IMG/VR virus record: IMGVR_UViG_3300014827_000003
Coordinates: 1-52,692 of that record
DNA length: 52,692 nucleotides
From: a virus
Direction: 5' to 3' (one strand)
Made by a program: the position numbers and the translations under genes. Of the stretch, positions 21,941-30,943 are shown in pieces. Numbering within the stretch: position 1 is the stretch's first letter; every line of letters starts with the position of its first letter. The notes under the pieces are model-generated. The model ran no database searches. It was not told where the DNA came from and saw only the letters and a list, made by a program, of their open reading frames with translations.

Positions 21941-24248
21941 AAGCCAAACTAGAGTTATTACAGTTAAAGTCCAGACCGATGGTGAAACTCAATTAAAAAA
22001 TGTTAATGAGAATTTAAAAACTCTGAACAAGACAGTTAAAGACTCTTCAATTTCTTTCGAAAGTTTGAAGAATAAGTTCTTATCTTTAGCAGCTACCCTA
22101 GGACTAGGGTTTGGGGCCAAGAGTCTAATGGAAATGGCAGACTCTATGTCCCTGTTAAGAGATAGAACTGCGTCTATGACAGGATCAGCAGAAATAGCGT
22201 CGGTAGTTATAGATAGAATAAGTGAAGCGGCCAATAGAACTAAAACTTCTATTAAAGATTTTGCCCTGACTTTTGAAAAATTGACTATCGCTACAAGCAA
22301 TCAGAAATTAACTTCTTCTGAAGTAGTGAAGATTACGGAGTTATTGACACAAACTTTTAAAATATCCGGGGCGAGTGCACAGCAACAAACTACCAGTATG
22401 AACTTGTTAAATAGGGCATTTGAGACGGGCACAGTAAGGGGGAGAGATTTAAGATCCCTAATGGTAAATAACGAATACCTATTTAGGTTAATTGCCGACA
22501 GCATGGGTAAAGCTGGAGTCAGCAATGAGCAATTACTTCTAAAAGGAATACCTGTATCCGATATGTTGCGAATAATGAGTTCCAATATGGGAGACATAAA
22601 TCGCCATGCCAATGACCTCCAACAAACTTTTGGCCAGACGCTAACTATAGCGATGAATAAATTGACGGTAGAAGCTGGGAAGTTAAATGACGAATTTAAA
22701 CTAAGCAGTAAATTTGCTGATTTCATGTCGTATATTTTTGAGCATGGAAGTGACATAGCTAAAGCTATTGGAGCTATTGCTGCCGGGATTGTAGTTTACA
22801 AATATGCCTTGATGGGAGTTGAGGGAGTTTTAGCACTAATTAATATAGAACTAGCAGGACTTCCTTTATTATTGGGGTTGTTAGTTACAGGGGGAGTTGC
22901 CCTTGCAACTAATTTTGATAATTTTGCTACAAAAATATCTAATTCCCTTATAGGTCTAAAAACGTACTTCAATGAAGCATACCTAGGGTTTAGTAATTTA
23001 AGATTATCCGTAGCTAATTTCTTTGGGGTAGGAGTAGGCGGAATTGAGAAAGATATTAAAAGTGCCCGAGAGCAACTAGCAAAATTAAAAAATGAAGCAG
23101 ATGTTAGCAAACTAGCAGCAGAGGAAGCGAGGGGGAAATTTTCTACTCCTTTAACTGCTGGAACTCCTGCCTTAGACCCCAGCCACTACATTACACCTAA
23201 GCCTGACTACAATCCCTTAAAAGATATTAAGGACACCAAAGCTGAGATTGGTTTATTGGATGAGGCTTTTAACTTAGGGTATTTAACTGTAGAGACATAT
23301 AATAAATCATTAGAGAATTTAACAGAACACTATTTATCAGTGGAACAAAGTATTGGAAAAATATCATTTGCTAAACTGACTGAAGAAATGGAAAAGCTAA
23401 ACAGGTCTAATGTCGGAAGATTATTTGAAACAGGAAAACTAACTCTAAATGAATATAATGTGGCCCTCAAACAATTAGACTTAGCTGACATAACCCGAAA
23501 ATTTAATGAGGGTAAAGTTTCTGTTCTTGCATACAACCAAGCTCTTCTAAAACTCTCCGACCATTTCGAAGGAAGATCAGCAGCTTTTGTTGGGATTGAT
23601 AACTATATAGAGTCATCTGGAACGCTTGCACAAAACGTAGCTAAAAATATTACACTCGTATTCAATACATTAGAAAATACTTTTACTGATTTCATCAAAA
23701 CAGGAACATTTGAATTTAAGAAATTTGCCCAAGCAGTACTAGATGATTTAACTAGAATCATAGTAAGAGCTGCCATCATTCAACCACTGGCCAAAGGGAT
23801 TTTGGGGGGATTAAATTTCGGTGGGAGTAGTCCTACAGCAAATGGGTCTGCTGACTTAGCAGGAGGAAGCTCTGCTAATTTAGCAGCTAACGGTTTTGCT
23901 CCCTATGGTTCAGGAGTTTCAATGTTTGCAAATGGGGGAGTAGTAAGTTCTCCCACGATGTTTAAGTACGGTGCTGGACTGAATGGAGTGATGGGAGAAG
24001 CTGGACCAGAAGCAATTCTTCCTTTAACCCGTGGATCTAATGGGAAGCTTGGAGTAAGTGGTGGTGGGACTACAGTCAATATTATAAATAATTCTGGATC
24101 TGAAATTACTCAAACTCAATCTACTGGAGCTGATGGATCTAAAGTTATTGATATTCTAATTGCCAATAAAACTAAAGATCTTTTTGCTAGTGGTGGAATG
24201 GATAAAACAATGAAACTGGCATACGGTTTAAATCGTAAAGGCGTATAG
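21930..24248 (+). CDS. Tail tape measure protein
   Basis: 772 residues. An N-terminal tape measure domain (LAATLGLGFGAKSLMEMADS, SMTGSAEIASVVIDRISEAA, GTVRGRDLRSLMVNNEYLFR) is followed by hydrophobic segments near residues 275-325 (IAAGIVVYKYAL, LPLLLGLLVTGGVA), helical spacers, and a C-terminal FANGGVVSSPTMFKYG with GVMGEAGPEAILPL, typical of tape measures. It sets tail length and reaches into the host membrane at DNA entry. The residue count predicts a medium-length tail. Confidence 0.92.
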   Translation: MGLRSQTRVITVKVQTDGETQLKNVNENLKTLNKTVKDSSISFESLKNKFLSLAATLGLGFGAKSLMEMADSMSLLRDRTASMTGSAEIASVVIDRISEAANRTKTSIKDFALTFEKLTIATSNQKLTSSEVVKITELLTQTFKISGASAQQQTTSMNLLNRAFETGTVRGRDLRSLMVNNEYLFRLIADSMGKAGVSNEQLLLKGIPVSDMLRIMSSNMGDINRHANDLQQTFGQTLTIAMNKLTVEAGKLNDEFKLSSKFADFMSYIFEHGSDIAKAIGAIAAGIVVYKYALMGVEGVLALINIELAGLPLLLGLLVTGGVALATNFDNFATKISNSLIGLKTYFNEAYLGFSNLRLSVANFFGVGVGGIEKDIKSAREQLAKLKNEADVSKLAAEEARGKFSTPLTAGTPALDPSHYITPKPDYNPLKDIKDTKAEIGLLDEAFNLGYLTVETYNKSLENLTEHYLSVEQSIGKISFAKLTEEMEKLNRSNVGRLFETGKLTLNEYNVALKQLDLADITRKFNEGKVSVLAYNQALLKLSDHFEGRSAAFVGIDNYIESSGTLAQNVAKNITLVFNTLENTFTDFIKTGTFEFKKFAQAVLDDLTRIIVRAAIIQPLAKGILGGLNFGGSSPTANGSADLAGGSSANLAANGFAPYGSGVSMFANGGVVSSPTMFKYGAGLNGVMGEAGPEAILPLTRGSNGKLGVSGGGTTVNIINNSGSEITQTQSTGADGSKVIDILIANKTKDLFASGGMDKTMKLAYGLNRKGV

Positions 24249-24250
24249 TT

Positions 24251-24601
24251 ATGGCAGCAACATGGCCCTCAACCTTAGAACAAAAATTAAATGAAAGTGG
24301 ATTCACTATTGGGTTCCCTGTTTCATATATCGAATCTGAAACTGAAATAGGGCCGAAGAAACGGAGACGAAGAACTACCCAAACGTATGAACAACTATCA
24401 TGCTCAATCATTATAGAAAAGTCACTTTATGACACTTTCAAAACATTTTATGATGTGACATTGAGTGGGGGTGTTCTGCCATTCGAGTTTAATCATCCTA
24501 TCTCTGGAGTATTAACTCAATATAGAATGGGAGCTCCATCTTTTACACCTATGGGTGGAACTTATTTTAACCTAAGCATGACTTGGGAGGCTCAACCATA
24601 A
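24251..24601 (+). CDS. Minor tail protein (distal tail region)
   Basis: 116 residues beginning ATWPSTLEQKLNESGFTIGF, with a basic RRRRT patch and LSGGVLPFEFNHPISGVLTQ. This is the conserved small tail protein that often follows the tape measure in lambda- and N15-like tails, in the gpM/distal-tail position. It is likely part of the tip hub. Confidence 0.7.
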   Translation: MAATWPSTLEQKLNESGFTIGFPVSYIESETEIGPKKRRRRTTQTYEQLSCSIIIEKSLYDTFKTFYDVTLSGGVLPFEFNHPISGVLTQYRMGAPSFTPMGGTYFNLSMTWEAQP

Positions 24602-25071
24602 GTAACGCACTATCTCCTGAATTATTAACTCAACTCTATGGACAAGAAAGTGATGACCCATTCCTAATGTTGGTCACACTCTCTCACCCAAATTTTGTCT
24701 CTACTCAGTATTTAGTAAATAATACTGCCAATATTGTTTCTAATTTAATTACCTATACAGCTTTCCCGATGAAAATAACTCTTCCAGTAGATGACGGAGA
24801 AACTATTCGGCAAGTTAAAATTGATTTCGATAACGTGGGAAGAGATTTAATATATGAAATAAGGTCTATCACAACCCCAATTTCAGCAAAAATAGATATG
24901 ATCCTAGCCTCCAACCCGGATCAAGTTCAAGTAACCTTGGATGGCCTGAGCATTAGGAATATTAGTTATGATAAAAGTAAAATATCTGCTGCCCTAGTCC
25001 TAGACGACTTCCTCAATACTTCGATGACATCAGAACAGTATAGCCCAAGCGCATACCCGGGAATTTTCTAG
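24583..25071 (+). CDS. DUF1833-type minor tail protein
   Basis: Residues such as ISNALSPELLTQLYGQESDD, FLMLVTLSHPNF and YLVNNTANIVSN match DUF1833, a tip protein family next to NlpC/P60 genes. The frame runs from TTG 24583, but that codon lies just before the GGGAGG that looks like its ribosome site. An ATA at 24598, seven bases after GGGAGG and overlapping the previous stop (ATAA), fits the spacing better. No ATG or GTG is available near the start. Confidence 0.75.
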   Translation: MGGSTISNALSPELLTQLYGQESDDPFLMLVTLSHPNFVSTQYLVNNTANIVSNLITYTAFPMKITLPVDDGETIRQVKIDFDNVGRDLIYEIRSITTPISAKIDMILASNPDQVQVTLDGLSIRNISYDKSKISAALVLDDFLNTSMTSEQYSPSAYPGIF

Positions 25072-25427
25072 TGTACTCCTCCCTAATAGGAGTTCCTTAT
25101 TTGGAACTTGACTGCTGGGGAATCGCCCGAGAGTTCTACAGATTGCAATTTAACACAGAGCTTAAAAGATATTACGATGAGATCCCTCAAAATCGTGCAA
25201 TTGCAGAAAATTTAATTTACACTAACAAAGGTGATTTTAAAAAAATTGAAAGCCCTGAATTCGGGGATATTATTTTAATAAAACTCTTTGGAGTAGAATC
25301 ACACATAGCTATTTATTTGGGTGGTGGAAAGATACTCCACACTTCTAAGAATCATGGATGCCATATCGATTCTCTTAAAAAATGGGAGAAGGTGGTGGTA
25401 GCTTTTTACAGAGTTATGAATGATTAA
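25071..25427 (+). CDS. NlpC/P60 tail-tip peptidase
   Basis: 118 residues from a GTG overlapping the previous TAG. Catalytic Cys15 lies in ELDCWGIAREF, His78 in VESHIAIYLGGGKILH, and His90 may be the third residue. NlpC/P60 domains in the lambda gpK position cut peptidoglycan cross-links during DNA entry or take part in tip maturation. Its end overlaps the tip gene start. Confidence 0.85.
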   Translation: MYSSLIGVPYLELDCWGIAREFYRLQFNTELKRYYDEIPQNRAIAENLIYTNKGDFKKIESPEFGDIILIKLFGVESHIAIYLGGGKILHTSKNHGCHIDSLKKWEKVVVAFYRVMND

Positions 25428-28400
25428 AATAAAATTAAACGCAATAGCTAGTAAAGAAAATACCGTAAAATTTATTCCTGATGAGACTCTGGATAAATTA
25501 ATAAATAGATCCCTACTAGATTATGGATTAAATCCTGCTGATGAAAAGATCCTTCAATATTTCTGTGCTTTCTTAGACGGAAAAGAGATCCCCAGAGAAT
25601 TTTGGGAATATTGCTCCGTAGAAGAAAGTGCAGAAATATTGATTGCTCCTGTATTAAAGGGAGGAGATTTTGGGCAGATATTTGGGCAGATATTAGTTTT
25701 AGCTGCGGTAGTAACTGCTGCGTACCTCACAGCAGGTATGAGTAATTGGGCAATTGCAGGTATTGTGGGAGCTACCTCTATTGGAGCTACTCTACTCGTC
25801 CATGCCTTAATACCTCCACCTATCCCCGGAGGTTTAGGAGGATTCAGTTCTTCTGGAAATAGCTACGCTGACTCTCAGATGAACAGCATTGCTGGCCAAT
25901 CTAATTCAGTTAAAAAATTTGGAAATGTTCCTAAAGTTTACGGAACATATAAAACTTATCCCAACGTAGCAGCAGCCCCCTACACTGAATTAGAAACTGA
26001 TGTATCCACGGGGCAATTAGTCCAGTATTTCTATGCAGTTTATGATTTTGGTTTCGGCCCTGCAGTTATTAGCGATATAAAATTAGGCGATACTTCAATT
26101 AATAGTTTCACTGATTGGCAAATAAACTTAGTAGATTTCAATAAACCGGCAATCAGCGAAGGTTATTGGGATGATGCCACATCTAATTCTCTTAAATACT
26201 ATAAGGGAGAAGTGTCAGTTGATTCGACTGCTGCTGCAATTAATTTAAATAAAAATGATGCTGGGACTTCCCCAGATGACTATCAAGTAACTAGATCTGC
26301 TGCTGCCAATCCGAGTAGCTATACTCAAGAAATTTCACTAGATTTCGTTTGTCCAAAAGGTCTTTATTGTTTAGGGACTAATGGAGATAGATCTAGCAGG
26401 ACGATAGAATTAGAAATCTATTTTTCTAAGGTCGGAGCAAATGATTGGAAAGCCTATAATGACCCCCTATACGTTTCATCTTTTCTCTCCGCTGGTGGAA
26501 CTGATGCTGAATTTAAGTCCTCAAAGCTAACTCCGGCCCCAGGTATAATTGGAGATGCTTACTCAGTTTTGATCCATAGATATGTATATGTAGCATACGT
26601 TTGGATTAGCGCAACTAAACAATATGCTCTAACCCACTATTTCAATGTAGTCTACGCTGCTGGAACTTCACAAATAATTGTAGCGACTTCAGAAATAAAT
26701 GTTGGGGACATTCTTGGCCAAGGGACAGAAAATTTTGGGACTGTAACAAGCTTAACTGCTCTTGCAAGCAGGACAGGATTCTCTTTAGCAACTATCGATG
26801 TACCGCTATCTAGAGATATTGTAGTAGCTCAAGTGTCTTATTATGATAGGAGTGGACTCACTGACACCACCCCTCCTTGGCAAGGATCTCTTGGAGCTCC
26901 AATTGTTAAGCAAAATTTATCTTATGGTAAAGTAGCAATAACAGCTAATAGTCAAAGCCAAATATTTGCTACCTTTAAATTTAAACCTCGTGAGATTGCA
27001 GCGTATGAAGTGCGAGTTACGAGGATAACATCTCACTCGATATATACGTTTCAAGTGGGGGATGAGTTATCCCTATACGAAATTGTAACTAGATTTGATG
27101 CAGCTCCGATTGTTACAACTAATCGCCATTTATTTTTAGAGATAAAAATAAAAGCAACTAACCAATTAAATGGGACAATCCAAAATTTATCCGCAGTATG
27201 CTCCTCAGTTTTAGACACCTATGATACTGGAACATCTTCATGGGTTAAAAAAGTTACAGATAATCCTGCATGGGTTTTTGTAGATTTAATGACAGGCGAA
27301 ATTAATAAGAGAAAAATTTCTAAAGATAGATTGGATCTAACCTCTATCCTTGAGTGGGAAGCTTTTTGTAATGAGATTCCGGTACCCCCTCCCTCAACTA
27401 CCTACACAATGAAGAGGTTTGGGACCAATTTTATTTTAGACTATTCTACTACCCTCCAAGGGGTAATTGGAACTGTGGCCAATGCTGCTCAGGCCAGTTT
27501 AAATATGGTGGATGGGAAGTATGGAGTTCTAATTGATAAAAAAAGAACTATTCCAGTACAAATATTTACTCCCAGAAATTCTAGTGGATTCTCTTCAACT
27601 CGAAACTATTCTGATCCCCCTGATGCTATAAAAGTAGTTTTTGCTGACCCAAATTTAAACTGGCAGCAATCCGAAAGAGTAGTTTACAGTGACGGGTTTA
27701 ATGCAGTTAATTCTGTTAAGTTTGACAGTCTCCCATCTTTTGCTTGCACTAACCACGAACAAGCTTGGAGATTTGGCCGATACATGATGGCCCAAAATAG
27801 ATTGAGACAAGAACAAATTTCTATTACGGTTGATTTTGAGTACTTAGTTTGTACCCGTGGGGATTATGTTCAAATTACTCAGGACGTAATGTTAGTCGGA
27901 GGGCAACCAGCAAGAGTAAAAACAGTAGTTGGAACAACTATTACAATAGATGATGGGGTCACAACAACTATTGGTCCTAGCTACGGATATGTCTCTAGAG
28001 GCCCTTCAGGAATAATTACTAATACTCTAACTGTTATCGATTCCACTACTTTTATTTTGGCCGGAGCTATCCCAGGGGTTGGAGATCTAATTGTTATCGG
28101 AGAAGTTGGTTCAATTGTTTTAGATTGTATCGTAAAAGCAATTTCTCCTTCTGATGCTTTGACGGCCCAATTACTGCTGGTAGAAAAAGCTGACGCAGTT
28201 TATGATGCAGAATCTACTATGGATAATCCTGCATACTCGCCACAATTAACCACTTCATTGGGGGATAGTACTACTCCTCCTGGGGAAGTTAGAAGTTTAG
28301 AAATAGCTAGCAATAGTTGGAAGTTCAATGGGTCAGGATATGACTATTATATAGGACTTGATTGGGGAGTTCCGACTACAGGTGGAGCTTATGAGGCATT

Positions 28401-29682
28401 CGAAGTTTATGTCGATGATGGCTCAGGTTACAATCTCTATGATGTAACTAGAAATTCAGACGATATTGTAAATATTCTAATTACAGAATTAGGTCTTGTA
28501 CATAATTTTAAAGTTCTTGCCGTAAGTGCAAACGGTTCAAAACTAGATTTAGGGTCAGTGGGATTTGTCTCTGCAACTCCAGTTGCTAAAACAACTAGAC
28601 CTGGAGATGTATTAGATCTTTACATAAATATTACCAATGAAGTTCTTCAATTAAATTGGATAGCCCCTACTGATATTGATATTAAAGAATACTTAATTCG
28701 CTATTCTCCTGTTCCCACAGGTACTTGGAACTCATCAATCCCTTTGATGAAAACTGGAAATTCTAATACAACTACAGCTACCCAAGCTCGAACTGGAACA
28801 TATTTAATTAAGGCAATTGATTGGAATGGAAATGAATCAGGTAATGCCGCTGAGGCCATTACCTCTATCCCCAATCTTTTTAATTTAAATATAGTCGAAA
28901 CTACCTCCGACTTTCCGAGTCTTTTAGGGGTTGGGGATCAGGTTCAAGTTCTTGCTGGAAGTTTAATAATCCAAAATAAAGTTGTTGGAGGGGTAAGCAC
29001 AAATGAGTATTACTCAGAAGCATTTTATTATTACAATAATTTTTTAGATTTAGGGGATATTTATTCGGTTAGATTACAATCCCTAATACAGGCTGAAGGA
29101 TATACGCTTGATGATTTAATGAGTAATTGGACTTCTCTTGACAATGTTATATCCCTATCCAATTCTAAATTCTCTGAGTGGGACGTTGAGACACAAGTTA
29201 GAGCTACTAACACCTTAAACGTAATGAGTGAATGGCCCTCCCTAAATGTAATTGACCCTATTAGCGTGGGGAACCAGGATAACTTTACTCCTTGGAGAGT
29301 ATTTACTATGGGAGATTTCACTGGAAGGATTTTTCAATTCCGACTCCGCTTAATTAGTAATAAGGCCAGTGTTTCTCCACGAGTTTTTGATGGGGTAATA
29401 AAATCTGACATGCCGGATCGTACCGATATTTACAATAATCTATCAAGTTCTGCCACTATTCCGTATGTAGTTACATACTCCACCCCGTTTAAAGGGCCTG
29501 GAACAACACCGAATGTGCAAATAACTCAGGATGCGGCTCAAGCTGGGGATAGATTCGTACTAAGTAATAAGACTCTTTCCAGTTTCGAAATTGTTTTCTA
29601 TGATGGTACAAGTGCTCAGGTAGTAAGACAATTTGACTGCGCAGTGAAAGGGTTTGGTCATAAGAGTGCAAATTCTATATAG
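25420..29682 (+). CDS. Tail tip / host-specificity protein, gpJ-like
   Basis: 1420 residues. The N-terminal 130 residues contain a gpI-like part with two hydrophobic stretches (IFGQILVLAAVVTAAYLTAG, WAIAGIVGATSIGATLLVHA). FGNVPKVYGTYKTYPNVAAA opens the gpJ hub, and fibronectin-III-like modules lie around residues 950-1150 (TPPGEVRSLEIASNSWKFNG, RPGDVLDLYINITNEVLQLN). The C-terminal 250 residues probably face the receptor. A fusion of gpI and gpJ in one chain is likely. It binds the host surface at the tail tip. Confidence 0.88.
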   Translation: MIKIKLNAIASKENTVKFIPDETLDKLINRSLLDYGLNPADEKILQYFCAFLDGKEIPREFWEYCSVEESAEILIAPVLKGGDFGQIFGQILVLAAVVTAAYLTAGMSNWAIAGIVGATSIGATLLVHALIPPPIPGGLGGFSSSGNSYADSQMNSIAGQSNSVKKFGNVPKVYGTYKTYPNVAAAPYTELETDVSTGQLVQYFYAVYDFGFGPAVISDIKLGDTSINSFTDWQINLVDFNKPAISEGYWDDATSNSLKYYKGEVSVDSTAAAINLNKNDAGTSPDDYQVTRSAAANPSSYTQEISLDFVCPKGLYCLGTNGDRSSRTIELEIYFSKVGANDWKAYNDPLYVSSFLSAGGTDAEFKSSKLTPAPGIIGDAYSVLIHRYVYVAYVWISATKQYALTHYFNVVYAAGTSQIIVATSEINVGDILGQGTENFGTVTSLTALASRTGFSLATIDVPLSRDIVVAQVSYYDRSGLTDTTPPWQGSLGAPIVKQNLSYGKVAITANSQSQIFATFKFKPREIAAYEVRVTRITSHSIYTFQVGDELSLYEIVTRFDAAPIVTTNRHLFLEIKIKATNQLNGTIQNLSAVCSSVLDTYDTGTSSWVKKVTDNPAWVFVDLMTGEINKRKISKDRLDLTSILEWEAFCNEIPVPPPSTTYTMKRFGTNFILDYSTTLQGVIGTVANAAQASLNMVDGKYGVLIDKKRTIPVQIFTPRNSSGFSSTRNYSDPPDAIKVVFADPNLNWQQSERVVYSDGFNAVNSVKFDSLPSFACTNHEQAWRFGRYMMAQNRLRQEQISITVDFEYLVCTRGDYVQITQDVMLVGGQPARVKTVVGTTITIDDGVTTTIGPSYGYVSRGPSGIITNTLTVIDSTTFILAGAIPGVGDLIVIGEVGSIVLDCIVKAISPSDALTAQLLLVEKADAVYDAESTMDNPAYSPQLTTSLGDSTTPPGEVRSLEIASNSWKFNGSGYDYYIGLDWGVPTTGGAYEAFEVYVDDGSGYNLYDVTRNSDDIVNILITELGLVHNFKVLAVSANGSKLDLGSVGFVSATPVAKTTRPGDVLDLYINITNEVLQLNWIAPTDIDIKEYLIRYSPVPTGTWNSSIPLMKTGNSNTTTATQARTGTYLIKAIDWNGNESGNAAEAITSIPNLFNLNIVETTSDFPSLLGVGDQVQVLAGSLIIQNKVVGGVSTNEYYSEAFYYYNNFLDLGDIYSVRLQSLIQAEGYTLDDLMSNWTSLDNVISLSNSKFSEWDVETQVRATNTLNVMSEWPSLNVIDPISVGNQDNFTPWRVFTMGDFTGRIFQFRLRLISNKASVSPRVFDGVIKSDMPDRTDIYNNLSSSATIPYVVTYSTPFKGPGTTPNVQITQDAAQAGDRFVLSNKTLSSFEIVFYDGTSAQVVRQFDCAVKGFGHKSANSI

Positions 29683-29704
29683 CAATTAACAAGGATTTAA
29701 AATA

Positions 29705-30943
29705 ATGGCCCAATCAATCTTTACATCAATCTCCCCTTCAACTACCTCGGGAGACCAGTTGGCAACTATCCTAAATAACTTTAAGGATGCATATGTCACA
29801 GGTAATAGTGGAACTTCTCGTCCTTCTGCCCTACAAGCTGGGGGAGTTTGGGTAGATGTAACTAATAATCCTACAAGCTGGGCACTAAAACTATATAACG
29901 GATCAGTAGATATTTCTCTGTTTGTTATTAATTTAGTTTCGGGGATTGCTTCAATAACTTCTACAGATTCAATTTTTGAAATTGATAAATCAAGCAACGA
30001 TGCAGTTGGGGCCATTCTAAAATTCTTCAAGAAAAGACCTATAGGAAATCAAACTTTAGCTTCAGATGTGATTGGCGAAATCGATTTTTATGGTAACAGA
30101 GATACAGATGTAGCAACGGTCCAAGCAAGAATAACTGCTACATCTTCTAATAACGTAACGGCTTCTCAGCAAGGAGCTTATTTAATTTTTGAAGGAACAA
30201 GTTTAAATGCTTCTTCCGTAGCTGAATGGATGAGATTAGTTGATGCTAAGTTAGGTATTGGGATTTCAACCCCAGAAGAAACTCTGCATGTAAGAGGAAC
30301 TGGAGTAAAGGTAGGAAAGTTTAGTGATGACGCTATTGGATCTAAATTATCCTTCAGAAAATCTCGTGTAACTGGAGTGGGCCAAGTTCAAAGTGCTGAT
30401 GTAGTTGCAAGTCAAACATATAATTCTACTGATGATAGTGGACTAGAAATTGAAGTTGCCAGAATAGAAGTTATTGCGAGTGAACTTCACACTTCTACTG
30501 CTCAGGGAAGTACTGTAAAAATAAAAAGTAAAAAGTCTGGAACTACAACTTTAGTAGATTCAATTGTTATAGACGATTCTGGGGTAGCTATTCCAGAATT
30601 AAAAGCCGGAAGTGGCGGTGGGATGAGATTCACAGCAGTCCAAGATATAACTGCCAGTGGAACTATTGCAGTTGGGATAGCTCCTCAACAGGCTTTAAAT
30701 GTTCAAGGAAGTGCTGGTCCTCAAGATTCTAACACAGTCCCATTTGCAACTAATCCCCCTGATGGAACAATAATCACATTAATTGGTAGGGATGATGCAA
30801 AAATTCTAACAATTTTTCACAATGATGTCACTAACGGGTGTGTACTAAAAGGTGATTGCTACTTAGGTAAGGATGATGTTCTAATGCTTATAAGAAATGC
30901 AACAACACAAAGATATAATGAACTTACTAGGAGCGTACATTAA
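29705..30943 (+). CDS. Tail fibre protein
   Basis: 412 residues, Ser/Thr/Ala-rich and beta-prone. KLGIGISTPEETLHVRG and IAVGIAPQQALNVQGSAG match the (GIGTTxPxxxLxV) repeats of phage fibres, and RPSALQAGGVWVDVTN resembles the particle-binding head of tail fibres. AAGGA lies nine bases before the ATG. Its stop overlaps the next ATG (TAATG), so the two fibres are coupled. Confidence 0.75.
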   Translation: MAQSIFTSISPSTTSGDQLATILNNFKDAYVTGNSGTSRPSALQAGGVWVDVTNNPTSWALKLYNGSVDISLFVINLVSGIASITSTDSIFEIDKSSNDAVGAILKFFKKRPIGNQTLASDVIGEIDFYGNRDTDVATVQARITATSSNNVTASQQGAYLIFEGTSLNASSVAEWMRLVDAKLGIGISTPEETLHVRGTGVKVGKFSDDAIGSKLSFRKSRVTGVGQVQSADVVASQTYNSTDDSGLEIEVARIEVIASELHTSTAQGSTVKIKSKKSGTTTLVDSIVIDDSGVAIPELKAGSGGGMRFTAVQDITASGTIAVGIAPQQALNVQGSAGPQDSNTVPFATNPPDGTIITLIGRDDAKILTIFHNDVTNGCVLKGDCYLGKDDVLMLIRNATTQRYNELTRSVH

